In this document: positions 29,507 through 39,700 of the stretch, piece after piece
Position numbering within the stretch: position 1 is the first letter of the stretch
Layout: each line of letters starts with the position of its first letter
Assembly: GCA_963765725.1 (NCBI GenBank)
Contig: CAVXXI010000001.1
Location: 930,001-994,000 of the forward strand
Length of the DNA: 64,000 bases
Direction: 5' to 3'
Source: DASQEH01 sp963765725
GTDB lineage: Bacteria; Actinomycetota; Actinomycetes; Propionibacteriales; Nocardioidaceae
Notes under the pieces: model-generated
Told to the model about the DNA's origin: nothing
Database searches by the model: none
What the model saw: the letters and a program-made list of their open reading frames with translations, nothing else
Position numbers and translations under genes: made by a program

Positions 29507-30409
29507 TCACGGGACGAGGACGAGCTTGCCGCGGACGTGGCCCTCCTGGCTGATCTGGTACGCCTCGGCGGCGCGCTCGAACGGGAACGTCTGCACCTTG
29601 ATGACCAGCTTGTTCTGGGCGAGCAGGTCGGCGACCTCGGCCAGCGCCTTCATCGGCTGGCTGTCGGCGTCGCCGCCGGTGACCTGGATGCCGGCCTGAG
29701 CAGCGCCGAAGTTGGCGATGCTGACTACCTTCGAGGGCTCCGGAGCCAGGCTGATCAGCTCCTCGACAGGGGTCTTACCCACGACGTCGAAGACGGCGTC
29801 GATGCTCCCGCCCGCGGCCTCCTTGGCCCTGGCGGCGACGCCCTCGCCGTACAGGACGGGAATGGCCCCGATCTCGCGGAGGTAGCCGTGGTTGCCCTCG
29901 CTCGCCGACGCAATCACGCGGAGTCCCCGAGAGACCGCCATCTGCACGACAACCGCTCCGACGCCGCCGGCGCCGCCGTCGACGAACAGGGTGTCGCCGG
30001 ACTGGACGCCGAGCAGACGCAGCCCGCGCTCGGAGGTCTCCCCGGCGACGCCTGCCGCCGCCGCAACCGCCCAGTCGACCGACGCCGGCTTGGGTGCCCA
30101 GGCGGTCAGTACGGCGTACTCCGCCTGCGTGTTGCTGCCCCGGCCCAGCACGTCGTCGCCGACCGAGACACCGGTAACGCCTTCCCCGACCTCGTCGACG
30201 ACGCCGGCGGCGTCGAAGCCGAGATAGCCGGTCCCGGACAATTGCTTGCCGCCCGCGAGCATCCCGCCAAGTGCCTTCCAGTCGATGGGGTTCACGCTGG
30301 CCGCGCGTACGGCGACGCGGATCTGTCCCGCACCGGCATGCGGCTCGGGCGCGTCCGCCCAGCTGAGTGCCTCCGGTCCTCCGTACGAGGTGTATTGCAG
30401 CGCACGCAT
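29507..30409 (-). CDS. NADP-dependent quinone-oxidoreductase-like MDR family protein
   Basis: The 300-residue protein starts MRALQYTSYGGPEALSW with AAGGAC six bases upstream. It has the MDR pattern: VNPIDWKALGG, GTGYLGFDAAGVVDEVG, and the Rossmann motif VDGGAGGVGAVVVQMA. The cysteine/histidine zinc ligands of alcohol dehydrogenases are absent, placing it with zinc-free zeta-crystallin/quinone reductases. It transfers hydride from NADPH to quinones or enones. Its 3' end abuts the 22-bp array. Confidence 0.9.
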   Translation of the reverse strand: MRALQYTSYGGPEALSWADAPEPHAGAGQIRVAVRAASVNPIDWKALGGMLAGGKQLSGTGYLGFDAAGVVDEVGEGVTGVSVGDDVLGRGSNTQAEYAVLTAWAPKPASVDWAVAAAAGVAGETSERGLRLLGVQSGDTLFVDGGAGGVGAVVVQMAVSRGLRVIASASEGNHGYLREIGAIPVLYGEGVAARAKEAAGGSIDAVFDVVGKTPVEELISLAPEPSKVVSIANFGAAQAGIQVTGGDADSQPMKALAEVADLLAQNKLVIKVQTFPFERAAEAYQISQEGHVRGKLVLVP

Positions 30410-30606
30410 CTGACAGTCCTTCCAGTCGTGGGTCCGTTGGTTCTCGACGTCAAGTGATGCGCGACCGGGTCTATTCCGAGACACCGACGCCGAAACGCGG
30501 ACATGGCTGCAGCCCCACGCACCTCGCGGTGACGTCACCGATCACTTCGAGGCGCGACGCTGGTCAGTACCAGACAGCTGCCGCTACCCACGACCACGGA
30601 GGACCC

Positions 30607-31446
30607 ATGACGACGGCGCCGATGTTGAACAGCCTGCTGCTCGGGAGTACGGACGTGGAACGGCTGCGCACTTGGTACGTCGACGTACTCGGTGGTGAGC
30701 TGGACCCCGACGGCTTTCTGCACTTCGGGCCGGTGGCCGTGCTGATCACGCCTCGCCACGACGTGCCGTCCGCCAGTGCGGAGCCGGGGCGCGTCATCCT
30801 CAACTACACGGTCCCGGACATCGCCGCCACGGCCCGCCTCCTGGACTCTTGTGGGGTGACCTGGGTGTCCCCGGTGGAGTACCGCGACGAAGGCGGAGCC
30901 TGGTTCGGAACCGTCCAGGACCCCGACGGCAACTACGTGCAGCTCATCCAGCTGACGCCCCAGTACTGGGCGCAACGCCGGGACCGGTACGCAGGAAGCC
31001 CGCTCGCTCGAGCCGCTCTCCGTGACGCGAGCATCGGGGTGCGGCTGCCGGCGCAGGATCTGGCCCGCGCCAAGGCCTTCTACGCCGAGCGACTCGGCCT
31101 CGAACCATCCGAGCAGCGCGAGGGCGGGCTCCGCTACTCGTGCGCCGGGGACTCCTTCGTCGTCTTCGCGTCGACCGGTCGCGCGTCGGGCGTGCACACC
31201 CAGATGGGGTTCTACGTCCCGGACATCGAGGCAGCGGTAGCAGAGCTGCGCGACCGCGGCGTCACGTTCGACCCGGTGGAGCTCCCTGGCGTCCGGTCAC
31301 GGGACGGGATCGTGGACATCCCCGGCAACTATCCGTCGACCGGAGCCGTGGGCGAGCGTGCCGTCTGGTTCCACGACAGTGAGGGCAATCTCCTCGGGCT
31401 GGGCCAGCTGGTGATGCCCGGTACGCCCGGCGCCGAGCGCTTCTGA
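30607..31446 (+). CDS. VOC family protein with two glyoxalase-like domains
   Basis: GGAGG lies five bases before the ATG. The 279-residue product has two vicinal-oxygen-chelate domains. The first (residues 1-120) ends with TVQDPDGNYVQLIQL; the second (about 138-275) begins with IGVRLPAQDLARAKAFYAER and ends with VWFHDSEGNLLGLGQL. Such proteins serve as dioxygenases, glyoxalases or resistance binding proteins. The substrate is not clear. It stands alone, divergent from the oxidoreductase. Confidence 0.85.
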   Translation: MTTAPMLNSLLLGSTDVERLRTWYVDVLGGELDPDGFLHFGPVAVLITPRHDVPSASAEPGRVILNYTVPDIAATARLLDSCGVTWVSPVEYRDEGGAWFGTVQDPDGNYVQLIQLTPQYWAQRRDRYAGSPLARAALRDASIGVRLPAQDLARAKAFYAERLGLEPSEQREGGLRYSCAGDSFVVFASTGRASGVHTQMGFYVPDIEAAVAELRDRGVTFDPVELPGVRSRDGIVDIPGNYPSTGAVGERAVWFHDSEGNLLGLGQLVMPGTPGAERF

Positions 31447-31482
31447 GCGGAGCACCGCGCAGACCCGCATGCCCGAGAGGCT

Positions 31483-31587
31483 TCACTCGGAGATCGTCAC
31501 CTGTCGCTTGTCGAAGGCCTCGTAGCCGCTGTAGTCCTTACCGACCCGGTCGAACGGTGCGGGATACGGGTTGGGGTAGCTCCACGC
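31483..31587 (-). other. In-frame coding-like tail after the ferredoxin-reductase stop
   Basis: Immediately after the TGA of the reductase gene the same frame stays open for 34 codons and reads AWSYPNPYPAPFD, then GKDYSGYEAFDKRQ. It ends at its own TGA at 31483-31485. The residue mix (Tyr, Pro, Trp, Asp) is protein-like. There is no start codon for it. It may be the C-terminal remnant of a lost gene or an extension cut off by a stop. Confidence 0.35.
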
Positions 31588-32319
31588 TCACCCACTGGGT
31601 CCGAACCGCTCCACCCGGATCCGCCCGGCCGGGACGCCGTTGTCCATCAACAGCATGCTGGCGCCCTCGGCAAAGGCCGCCGAGCCGCACACGAAGCCAG
31701 CGTCGACGGCGCTCGCGTCGCCGACCACGCGAGCGACCTCGTCGGGACTCAGGCGACCGCGGGCACGTCCGCCGACCGGGTCGTCAGCCCGGGTGAGAGC
31801 GATCAGGGCGCCGTGGTCTCGGAGCTCGTCTCGATACGGCAGGTCCGCCAGGGTCCGGGCCGAGACGGCGAGGCGGAGCAGGTCGCGCCGGTCCCGGTCG
31901 CCGGCATGACGCAGCATCGCGACGAAGGGCACGACGCCCGACCCGCCAGCGACGCCGACGGCCGGGGAGTCGGCTCGCCACACGAACCAGCCGCCGATCG
32001 GCCCCTGCACCTCGAGCTCGTCGCCCGGCACCACGACGTCGGCGAGGTAAGTCGACACCTCGCCGTCGTCGAGGCGTTCGACGAAGAACTCGACGAGCGG
32101 GTCCGACGGTGGCGATGCGATCGAGTAGGAGCGTTGGGCGACGTACCCGTCGGGGGCGGTCAGCCGGATCGCGTAGTGCTGACCGGGCAGGTGGTCGACC
32201 CGGTCGGCTACCTCGAGCCGTAGGCGGACGCCGCGCGGGGTCGGATGCGAGACCTCCTTGACGACTGCGTGGCGACGACCCCCGGCAGGGGCTGGTACGC
32301 CCGAGAGCAGCTCAGTCAC
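31588..32319 (-). CDS. FAD/NAD ferredoxin-reductase-like oxidoreductase
   Basis: The 243-residue protein has the ferredoxin-NADP reductase fold: FAD-binding RSYSIASPPSD (RxYS motif), VQGPIGGWFVW, NAD-binding GVAGGSGVVPFVAMLRHA, and C-terminal GFVCGSAAFAEGAS. There is no 2Fe-2S domain. It overlaps the upstream molybdopterin protein gene by eight bases. The two probably form an electron-transfer pair in which this flavoprotein supplies or accepts electrons. Confidence 0.88.
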   Translation of the reverse strand: MTELLSGVPAPAGGRRHAVVKEVSHPTPRGVRLRLEVADRVDHLPGQHYAIRLTAPDGYVAQRSYSIASPPSDPLVEFFVERLDDGEVSTYLADVVVPGDELEVQGPIGGWFVWRADSPAVGVAGGSGVVPFVAMLRHAGDRDRRDLLRLAVSARTLADLPYRDELRDHGALIALTRADDPVGGRARGRLSPDEVARVVGDASAVDAGFVCGSAAFAEGASMLLMDNGVPAGRIRVERFGPSG

Positions 32320-32923
32320 CCTGGTAACGCTGCTCCCGCCAGGGATCGCCGAGGTCGTGGTAGCCGTTGCGCTCCCAGAACCCGGGCTCGTCGTGGTCGA
32401 GGACGGTCAGTCTGGTGACCCACTTGGCGCTCTTCCAGAAGTACAAGTGGGGGACCAGCAGACGGACAGGTCCGCCATGCTCGGTCGGGAGCGGGCGACC
32501 TTCGTGCGACCACACGATCCACGCCTGCCCGCCGGTCAGGGAGCTCAGCGGCAGGTTCGTGGTGTACCCCGTGGTGGACGTCGCCAGCACGTGGCTGGCC
32601 CCGGCAGCCGGCTTCGCGACCTCGAAGAGCAGGTCGAGGCTCACGCCGCCGAAGCTCGTGTCGAGCTTTGACCAGGTGGTGACGCAGTGGATGTCACCGC
32701 GGTACTCGGACTGCGGCACCTCGTGCAGCTCCCGCCACGTCCACGTGTGCTCCCGCTCGACCAGTCCGTCGACCGTCATCGTCCACGCGTCAGGGTCCAG
32801 CCTCGGTGTCACCTCCGCGGTGAGCACCGGGAACTCGGCACCGATGTCGTACTGGCCCGGCGGCAGGCGCGGGTCGCGCTCTCGGTGCAGCCGACCGAGG
32901 AACCCGCGAGTAGGTTGGGCCAT
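32312..32923 (-). CDS. Molybdopterin-dependent oxidoreductase, sulfite oxidase (SUOX) family
   Basis: The 203-residue protein has the SUOX-type fold (PF00174): RGDIHCVTTWS with the molybdenum-ligand Cys80, GYTTNLPLSSLTGG, and EHGGPVRLLVPHLYFWKSAKW. No twin-arginine signal is visible, so it is probably cytoplasmic, unlike MsrP. GGGAGG lies six bases before the ATG at 32923; an ATG at 32929 is too close to it. It overlaps the reductase gene downstream. It is divergent from the tail-collar gene with only 35 bases between starts. Confidence 0.9.
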   Translation of the reverse strand: MAQPTRGFLGRLHRERDPRLPPGQYDIGAEFPVLTAEVTPRLDPDAWTMTVDGLVEREHTWTWRELHEVPQSEYRGDIHCVTTWSKLDTSFGGVSLDLLFEVAKPAAGASHVLATSTTGYTTNLPLSSLTGGQAWIVWSHEGRPLPTEHGGPVRLLVPHLYFWKSAKWVTRLTVLDHDEPGFWERNGYHDLGDPWREQRYQGD

Positions 32924-32958
32924 GACCATCCTCCCTGTCCGCGGGCCACACTACCGAC

Positions 32959-33477
32959 ATGGGTGACCCCTTCCTCGGCGAGATCAGGCTCTTCCCCTAC
33001 GGCTTCACCCCGGTCGGCTGGTCGCCGTGTGACGGCCGACTGCTCTCGATCGCGGAGAACTCCGCGCTCTTCTCGCTGCTCGGTACCACGTACGGAGGCG
33101 CCGGCAAGGTGACGTTCGCGCTCCCGGACCTGCGCGGGCGGGTCGCCGTGTCGTCGGGGCAGGGCCCCGGCCTGAGCGACCGACAGCTGGGATCGGCAGG
33201 CGGCGAGGAGTCGGTCACCCTGACCGTCGACGGCCTCCCCGCGCACAGCCATGGCGTGATCGCCAACGGCACCAAAGGCGCCAGCGCCTCCCCGGCAGGG
33301 AAGGTTCCCGGGCACGCGAGCGGGGCGACCGTGTACGCCGATGCCAGCGACGGCGCCCAGCTCAAGCACACGGCGATCACGGCAACCGGAGGCAACCAGC
33401 CGCACGACAACCTCCAGCCATACCTGACCCTGAGCTACTGCATCTCGATGGCCGGCATCTACCCCACGCACCCCTGA
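32959..33477 (+). CDS. Phage tail-collar domain protein (microcystin-dependent protein family)
   Basis: The 172-residue protein starts MGDPFLGEIRLFPYGFTPVG, then WSPCDGRLLSI, TTYGGAGKVTFALPDLRGRV, LTVDGLPAHSH and NLQPYLTLSYCI. This is the full signature of the Tail Collar domain (PF07484) as seen in phage tail fibres and in stand-alone bacterial MdpB-like proteins. No ribosome site precedes the ATG, so it may be leaderless. Two large unknown genes follow on the same strand; no other phage structural genes are visible. Confidence 0.88.
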   Translation: MGDPFLGEIRLFPYGFTPVGWSPCDGRLLSIAENSALFSLLGTTYGGAGKVTFALPDLRGRVAVSSGQGPGLSDRQLGSAGGEESVTLTVDGLPAHSHGVIANGTKGASASPAGKVPGHASGATVYADASDGAQLKHTAITATGGNQPHDNLQPYLTLSYCISMAGIYPTHP

Positions 33478-33498
33478 GCAGCGCTTCTGTTGCGTGCC

Positions 33499-33541
33499 GG
33501 AGCCTGCCATTGACGAAGCGGAGCGTGAGGTGGCAGGCTCC
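33499..33541. repeat. Perfect 11-bp inverted repeat after the collar gene
   Basis: GGAGCCTGCCA (33499-33509) and TGGCAGGCTCC (33531-33541) are exact inverted repeats with a 21-base loop. The structure starts 21 bases after the collar stop and ends 46 bases before the next gene. It could act as a terminator, an attenuator that lowers expression of the large downstream gene, or an mRNA processing site. Confidence 0.55.
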
Positions 33542-33587
33542 CCGATCGCGGGTGCCGATGTCCCGCTGCTGACCTCAAGGGGCGCTC

Positions 33588-35521
33588 ATGGCGTACACCG
33601 ACCTCCTCCGCTCGGACTCCGTGAACCTGGAGATCGGGGACGTGCTCCGCGCGTCTCCGGCCGTGCTGCTCAGCCTTGGTCCCGGGGCGGTGGCGGGGCT
33701 CCAGCAGCTCGGCATCGAGACGGTGTTCGACCTGGCCCGGTCCGCGACCTTCGCCGCGGCGGACCTCGTCCTCGCCGCCGGAAGTGACCCCTCGACGCCG
33801 GAGTCGCGGGTGGGTGCGCTGCCCTCCGACGTACTCGTCCCGTCCGCGATGGCCTCGATAGCCGAGGCGGAGAACCTGCCTGTCTCGTCGCTGCGGGCAG
33901 TCGCGGCGGTCGACCAGAACGGCGCGCTCGCGGAGACCCTGGGCGTCACGACGGTGCGGGACTTCGCACTGTGGCCGCCGTACCTCGCTGCCCGGTCGAT
34001 CCTCGATGAGGCCACCCAGAACGGCGCGCCGGCGACCGACGACACCCCCGGGGACCTGCTGCCCATGAGCGGGCGGTACCCGACCGAGCGCGCGTACTAC
34101 TCCTCGTACATCCTCGCCGACGTCGACCCGATCGGCGACATGCACGGTGCACTCGAGGACGCCGGGCCGATCGACCCGCTGCCGGCGGTGACGGCGCCCG
34201 GCTTCACCCGGCCCGTTCGCGGGGCCCGGCTGACGTTCGCCCAGTCCTGGTACTCGCAGGGGGTCGCGCTGGGTCAGCTCCTGCACAGCCTGGCACTGGC
34301 ACCGGGGGAGAGCACCAGGCTCGCCATGATCGACTGGTCGCGGCAGCAGTCCGCCACACAGTCGGAGCAGGCGGGCCAGACCGAGCAACTGATGGGCGAC
34401 GTGTCCCAGAAGCGGGCGATGAGCGAGGTGCAGGGTGCCGTCGCGCGGGAGGCTCAGAACGGCTTCTCGAACACGTCGGCGTCGTCGACGCAGATGCAGG
34501 GCGGGGTCTCGACCGGTTTCAGCCTGGGACCGGTGACCCTGGGCGGCAGCTTCAGCGGGAGCCAGGCGACCGCCCAGTCCGCGACCGTCACCGGGTCGTC
34601 AGGGGTGCGGAGCATCAGCGCCGCCATGACGCAGAACGTGGCCGACGCGACGCACCAGGCCGCCAGCTCGGCACGGAACATGTTCGCGTCCGTCGTGCGG
34701 GAGCTGTCGCAGTCCGAGCACGAGAGCTTGAGCACCCGGGTCATCGCGAACTACAACCACATGCACGCCATCACCGTCCAGTACTACGAGGTCGTGCAGG
34801 TGTACCGGACGGTGATCGGGCTCCACCGCTTCGAGCCGTGCCTCTATGTGGCGATGAAGCTCGTGGACTTCACCGCGACCAACGGCTCCGGCGTGAGCGC
34901 CGGCGACACCGTCGTGCGCCGCTACCGGGCGGCGCTGCAGGCCGCCGCACTGGACGCCCGGACGGCCGCCCTGCTCGCGCCCGACACCCTCGGAGTCGTG
35001 GAGATCCAGCCCAGCATCCAGGGCTACCAGACCGTGACCCGCGGCGTGACCGTCGACGCGAACGGCAATCAGGTCCCGGTGATCGACCGGGAGCCCATGT
35101 CCGGTGTCGTCGCACCTCCCTTGCCGCCTGAGCGGGCTTCCCAGTTCTCCTCGGCGCTCACGGCGTTGCGGCGTCAGCTCGGACGCGACATCCTGACGCG
35201 GTCGGGCGACACCCTCGAGGCGCCGGACGAGCTGCGTACTCAACGGCATCAGTGTGGGCTTCAACTGCCTGCAGGCACGGCTGCAGTACGCCGACGGCTC
35301 CACGCCGACCGTGGTGGCGGCTCCGATCCAGCCGTCGGGGGATCCGTTCCAGGTGTCGTTCGACCCGGTGCCGCTGTCGCAGCTCAGCTCGCTCGATCTC
35401 GACATCGGCACGGACACGGGGTGGGCCGTCGGGACCGCTCACCCTCGACGTGTCGTACCAGGGGCTGCCCCTCCAGATCCCGCTCTCCGTCGCCCTCGGG
35501 CAGCGAGGGGAACGTTCATGA
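33588..35521 (+). pseudogene. Large protein of unknown function beside tail-collar gene, two frameshifts
   Basis: The first 550 residues are intact from the ATG at 33588. The N-terminal part has two helix-hairpin-helix-like segments (LGIETVFDLARSA, LGVTTVRDFALWP). A conserved-looking core follows (LTFAQSWYSQGVALGQLLHS, GESTRLAMIDWSR), then a Ser/Thr/Gly/Gln-rich stretch and an aromatic segment (HMHAITVQYYEVVQVYRT). Frame shifts near 35238 and 35432 separate this from NCLQARLQYADGS and PLTLDVSYQGLPLQ. Each needs removal of one base to join. The end overlaps the next start (ATGA at 35518). I recognise no family; the company of a collar protein suggests an assembly or surface role, which is inference. 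Confidence 0.65.
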
Positions 35522-36613
35522 CGGCGGCGACCTTCATCCGTCAGGTCGCCGCAAAGGCCCTCCTCCAGCACCTGCAGGACCAGCAGCTCTACTACAGCCA
35601 GGTGGTGTGGCAGGCCATGGACTCCGCGACCGTGGCGCTGCTGCTCGGTGGCTACACCTACCGGGACCAGCCACTCGGACAGACGGTCGACCCGTCGCCG
35701 CTCGGGGTCACCGGCAACTACCTGATCTTCCGGATGCCATGGGAGGCCCGCGACCTCCTCGACCCGGGCCCGGAGCCGAGCCCGGGCATCGCCGCAGTGC
35801 AACGCGACCAGCCCTGGTACGACTGGATGCAGCCGGCATGCCGACTACTCCACGACGCAGGAGGACCTGGTTCCGCTGCCCAGCGGAGGAGTGTTCGCGG
35901 AGTCCGTCCTCGGGCGTTCGAACAGCGCGGAGAAGCTGGACATCACCCGGTTCTGGAACTGGCAGGACTCGCCAATCCCACTTGCAGCCACCGGACATTG
36001 CCGCGCTGCAGTCCGGCTCTCGTGCGCAGGCCGACAACACGACGCCGACAGGTCTCGCCGCTCCCGTGGTTGCGTTCAACAACCCGCCGGCCATCCCCGA
36101 CCCCGCAGGGATCGGTGCCGCGCTGGGTGCGGTCGCGAACGGCTCCATGTTCCGCGACATGAGCGGCGCGGCCACCACGCAGGCGCTCGCCGCCGCTGCG
36201 CTCGCGAGCGCCGGGCAAGGAGCGACCGGCGCAGGCGCCCAGGCAGCAGCGAGCGCAGCGGCAGCCGCGCAGAAGGAGATCGAGATGGCCAAGCTGGCGG
36301 TGTCCGTGCTCACCGGCGGCGCCGGTGGAGGAGACGGCAAGTCGGTCTCCGAACAGGGCGCGAAGATCAACGAGGGCCGGTCGATGGACGAGCGCGGCGT
36401 TGCTGCAGCCGACGGCGCCGGGACGGGGTCGCACGAGTCGCAGGCGGCCGAGGGCAACGCGGGCAAGGTGCTGGAGCTGATCAAGAGCGCAACCAGCACG
36501 GCCGCGGCTCCCGCCGCCACCGGCACCCCGACGGCGACGGCTCGGCGCCGGAGGCAGGCGGAGGCTCGGCGAGCACCCCGATTCCTCAGCAGAGCCAGTC
36601 CAGCAGCGAGTAG
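35518..36613 (+). pseudogene. Unknown protein with Ala/Gln-rich tail, several frameshifts
   Basis: Starts MTAATFIRQVAAKALLQHLQ in an ATGA overlap with the previous gene. The first 105 residues are continuous. Breaks near 35835, 35980 and 36540 shift the frame, after which it continues as QEDLVPLPSGGVFAESVLG, then PPDIAALQSGSRAQADNTTP, an alanine-rich helical tail, and a Ser/Gln-rich end at 36613. Joined, it would be about 360 residues. I recognise no domain. Coupling to the upstream gene suggests they form one system with the collar protein. Confidence 0.6.
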
Positions 36614-36786
36614 GCGCGCGGACGCGAGGCATGGTCACAAGTGCTCAGAGCTCCCTACTGGCCGAGGAGTCAACGGGTTCTTCCCGCCGAAGGCGTCGGG
36701 ACCCGAAGTGCCGGGATTCCGGTCTAAGGTGACGGTTGTCGGTTCGCTCTTCCCAGGCCGAGCCGGATCTGACATCGGAAGGCGTC

Positions 36787-39700
36787 ATGCGTTGCCAGTC
36801 CTGCGGCACCTGGAATGACGCAGAGAACTCGTTCTGCGGTGGATGCGGTTCCGCGTTGGCAGTCATGTGTGGGTCCTGTGGAGCGCCGGCTCCGCCCGGG
36901 CGGGCGTACTGCGGCCGATGCGGCGCCGTGTTGGCGCCTGGCGGCAACGACGAGACGGACCCCACTCGCGTTCCGGGCCGCGAGGCGTCGTCGAGACGCA
37001 GGAGGCGACCGCAGGCGAACATCCGACCCAGTCGGGGCTGCGCTGGGCATCCGTACTCTTCGTCGACCTGGTTGAGTACACCCTCTGACATCGGGCTGGG
37101 ATCCCGAAGACGTCCGACAATTGCTGACTGGCTACTTCCAGGTCGCCGACATCGTCGTCGAGCGATACGGCGGGGAGGTTGAAAAGTTCATCGGTGACGC
37201 GGTGGTGGCCGCGTGGGGAGCCGAGTCGTCGAGGGAGGACGACGCGGCCCGATGCGTGCGGGCGGGACTCGAGATCGTCCAAGCAGTTGTGGAGTACGGC
37301 CGCCAGCATGGGCTGAGCACGTTGACCGCACGTGGCGGGATCGTCACGGGAAAGGTCGCGTCATGGGCCGGCGTCAACGCCGGCTTGCTGGCAGGTGACC
37401 GAGTCAACCTAGCTGCGCGGATCCAGTCTGCGGCCGAACCCGGCACCGTGCTCGTCGACGAAGTAACGATGAGAGCAACGCAGTCGACTGTCGCCTTCGG
37501 CGACGCTGGAGAGCACAGCTTGAAAGGCGTCCCTACCCCCATCCGGCTTTGGAGAGCGCAACGGATTGTCGGTGGTGCCCGAGGGGCTGAGCGCGCTGAC
37601 GGCCTGGAGGCCTCGTTCATCGGTCGGGACAGTGAGCTCGCCTTCGTCAAACAACTGTTCCACGCGACGGTCGGAGGGAGGCGCGGATCCGCCTGGTCGC
37701 CGTCTCGGGTGTGGCGGGCAGTGGGCAAGACGCGGTTGTCATGGGAGTTCCAGTGCGTACGTCGAGGGGTTGGCGGGTCAGACCTTCCTGCATCGCGGGA
37801 CGTCGCCCGTCGTATGGCGACGGGGTGGCGTTCTGGGCGCTGGCGGAGATGGTTCGCGCAGCGGTTCGACATCGCGGAGGATGCGGATGCAGAGGTGGCA
37901 GCGGCCGGCATCGCCGACGGCATCGCCGACGTGGGTACCGGATGTGGACGAGCGGGAGTTCGTCGAGCCTCGGCTGGCCGTGCTCGTGGGGGCCAGCGAC
38001 CGCGGGTTCTCGCGCGAAGACCTGTTCGCCGGGTGGCGGCTGTTCCTCGAGCGTCTGGCCAGACTCCGGCCGGTGGTGTTGGTGGTCGAGGACCTGCACT
38101 GGGGCGACGCAGGACTCTTCGACTTCCTGGAGTACCTCCTGGACTGGTCGGCTGCCTTCCCGATCTACATCCTCACCCTCGCCAGGCCCGATTTGGCCGA
38201 GCGACGACCGGCCTGGCTCGCCGACCGAGGCTCACGCCACGGCGCTGCACCTGGACCCACTGCCCGATCCGGCGATCAGTCAGCTGCTGGAAGAGCTGGT
38301 ACCGAACCTGTGCAGATGCAGGTCATCGCCAAGATCACCGCACAGGCTGCCGGGATACCGCTGTACGCCGTGGAAACCACCCGATCGCTTGTCGACCAGG
38401 AGTCTGGTGGTTCGCCGCGACGGGGTCTACGGCCTTGAAGGCGACGTTGACGCAGCTGGTCGTGCCGGCATCGCTGACCGCTCTCATCGCAGCGCGGATC
38501 GACGCCATGCCGACCAGCGAACGAGAGCTGCTCAAGGGTCTCGCGGTGCTGGGTGACTCCTTCCTCCGTGAAGCGGTGACAGCCGTCAGCGGAGGCCCCT
38601 GCACGACACTGGTCGACGAGCTGCTCAGAAGGCGCTGGTGCGCAAGGAGGTGCTCGGCCGTCTCAGTCCGACCCCCTCACGCAGCGACGCGACCAGTACG
38701 CCTTCGTCCAGGCGATGCTCCGATCGGTCGCGCACGAGCTGCTCAGCCAGGCGCGAGCGCAAGCAGACGACACAAAGCGGTAGCCGACCACCTGAAGTGT
38801 TACGTTCCCGGACGACGGAGTCGGACGTGGCGGAGGTGATCGCTGGCTCACCTGTTCGACGCCCTGACCGCGGCGGGCAGCGATCGCCGACGCCGCGGCA
38901 GCTGCAGACCGAGGCGGAGGAGGCGTTCGAGAGAGCCGGCGGTAGCGTGCTGCATCCGTCGGGATCGCCCGACACGGCCGCGAACTACTACCGACTCGCC
39001 GCCGGGCTGACCGCAGACGAGGAAGCACCGCACCCGGTACATCGAGTCCGCTGCGCTGATGGCCGAGCGCGCAGGACGCCCGTCCGACGCCCTCGAGCTC
39101 CTCCAGTCGGCCGCTGACGCGCACCGGGCTGCCGGTCGCGAAGTGGCTGCCGCACGGCTCGCCATGCCCGGAGGGCTGGATACGGCTGAACTACACACGG
39201 GCTGGCGGGGAGGAGACGGTGCGCCGCCTCGAGGAGGCGCTGAAGGTACTCGGAGCGTGAACGCGTCGCCGAAGCCTGCCGGAGTTGCACGTGGTGCTGG
39301 GAGCGGCACTTGATCGACCGTTGGAGTCCGACCTAAGCTGCCGCGGCACAGCACGTCGAGAGCGGGGCTGATCCTCGCCGTCAGCGCACGGAGACGACGC
39401 CGCACTGATGGCGGCGCTCTGCACACCAGGGCGTGAACTACTCATCCGCCGAACACCGTGTCGTCGAGGCAAAAGGCGTTACTACCTGGCTGTCATAAAT
39501 CTCGCGCGTGAGCACGAGGACATGGAGTTCGAGGCCCGGGCGCCGGAAGATAACCTGGGCCACCTCGAGTCGGTGGCCGACCTGCCGGGGGCGGCGGCGC
39601 AGCTCGAGGCCTCCGTCGCGATCTCGAACCGTCTAGGTATCGCCCCCTTCGTCGGGGAGGGCGAGATGTCGGCTAGGGCTGCTTCAGCTCTTCCTCGGCC

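Noticed and set aside
32959..33477. Prophage, based on the tail-collar protein
   Set aside because: Collar-domain proteins are common as lone chromosomal genes. No integrase, terminase, capsid, lysis gene or attachment-site duplication is visible.
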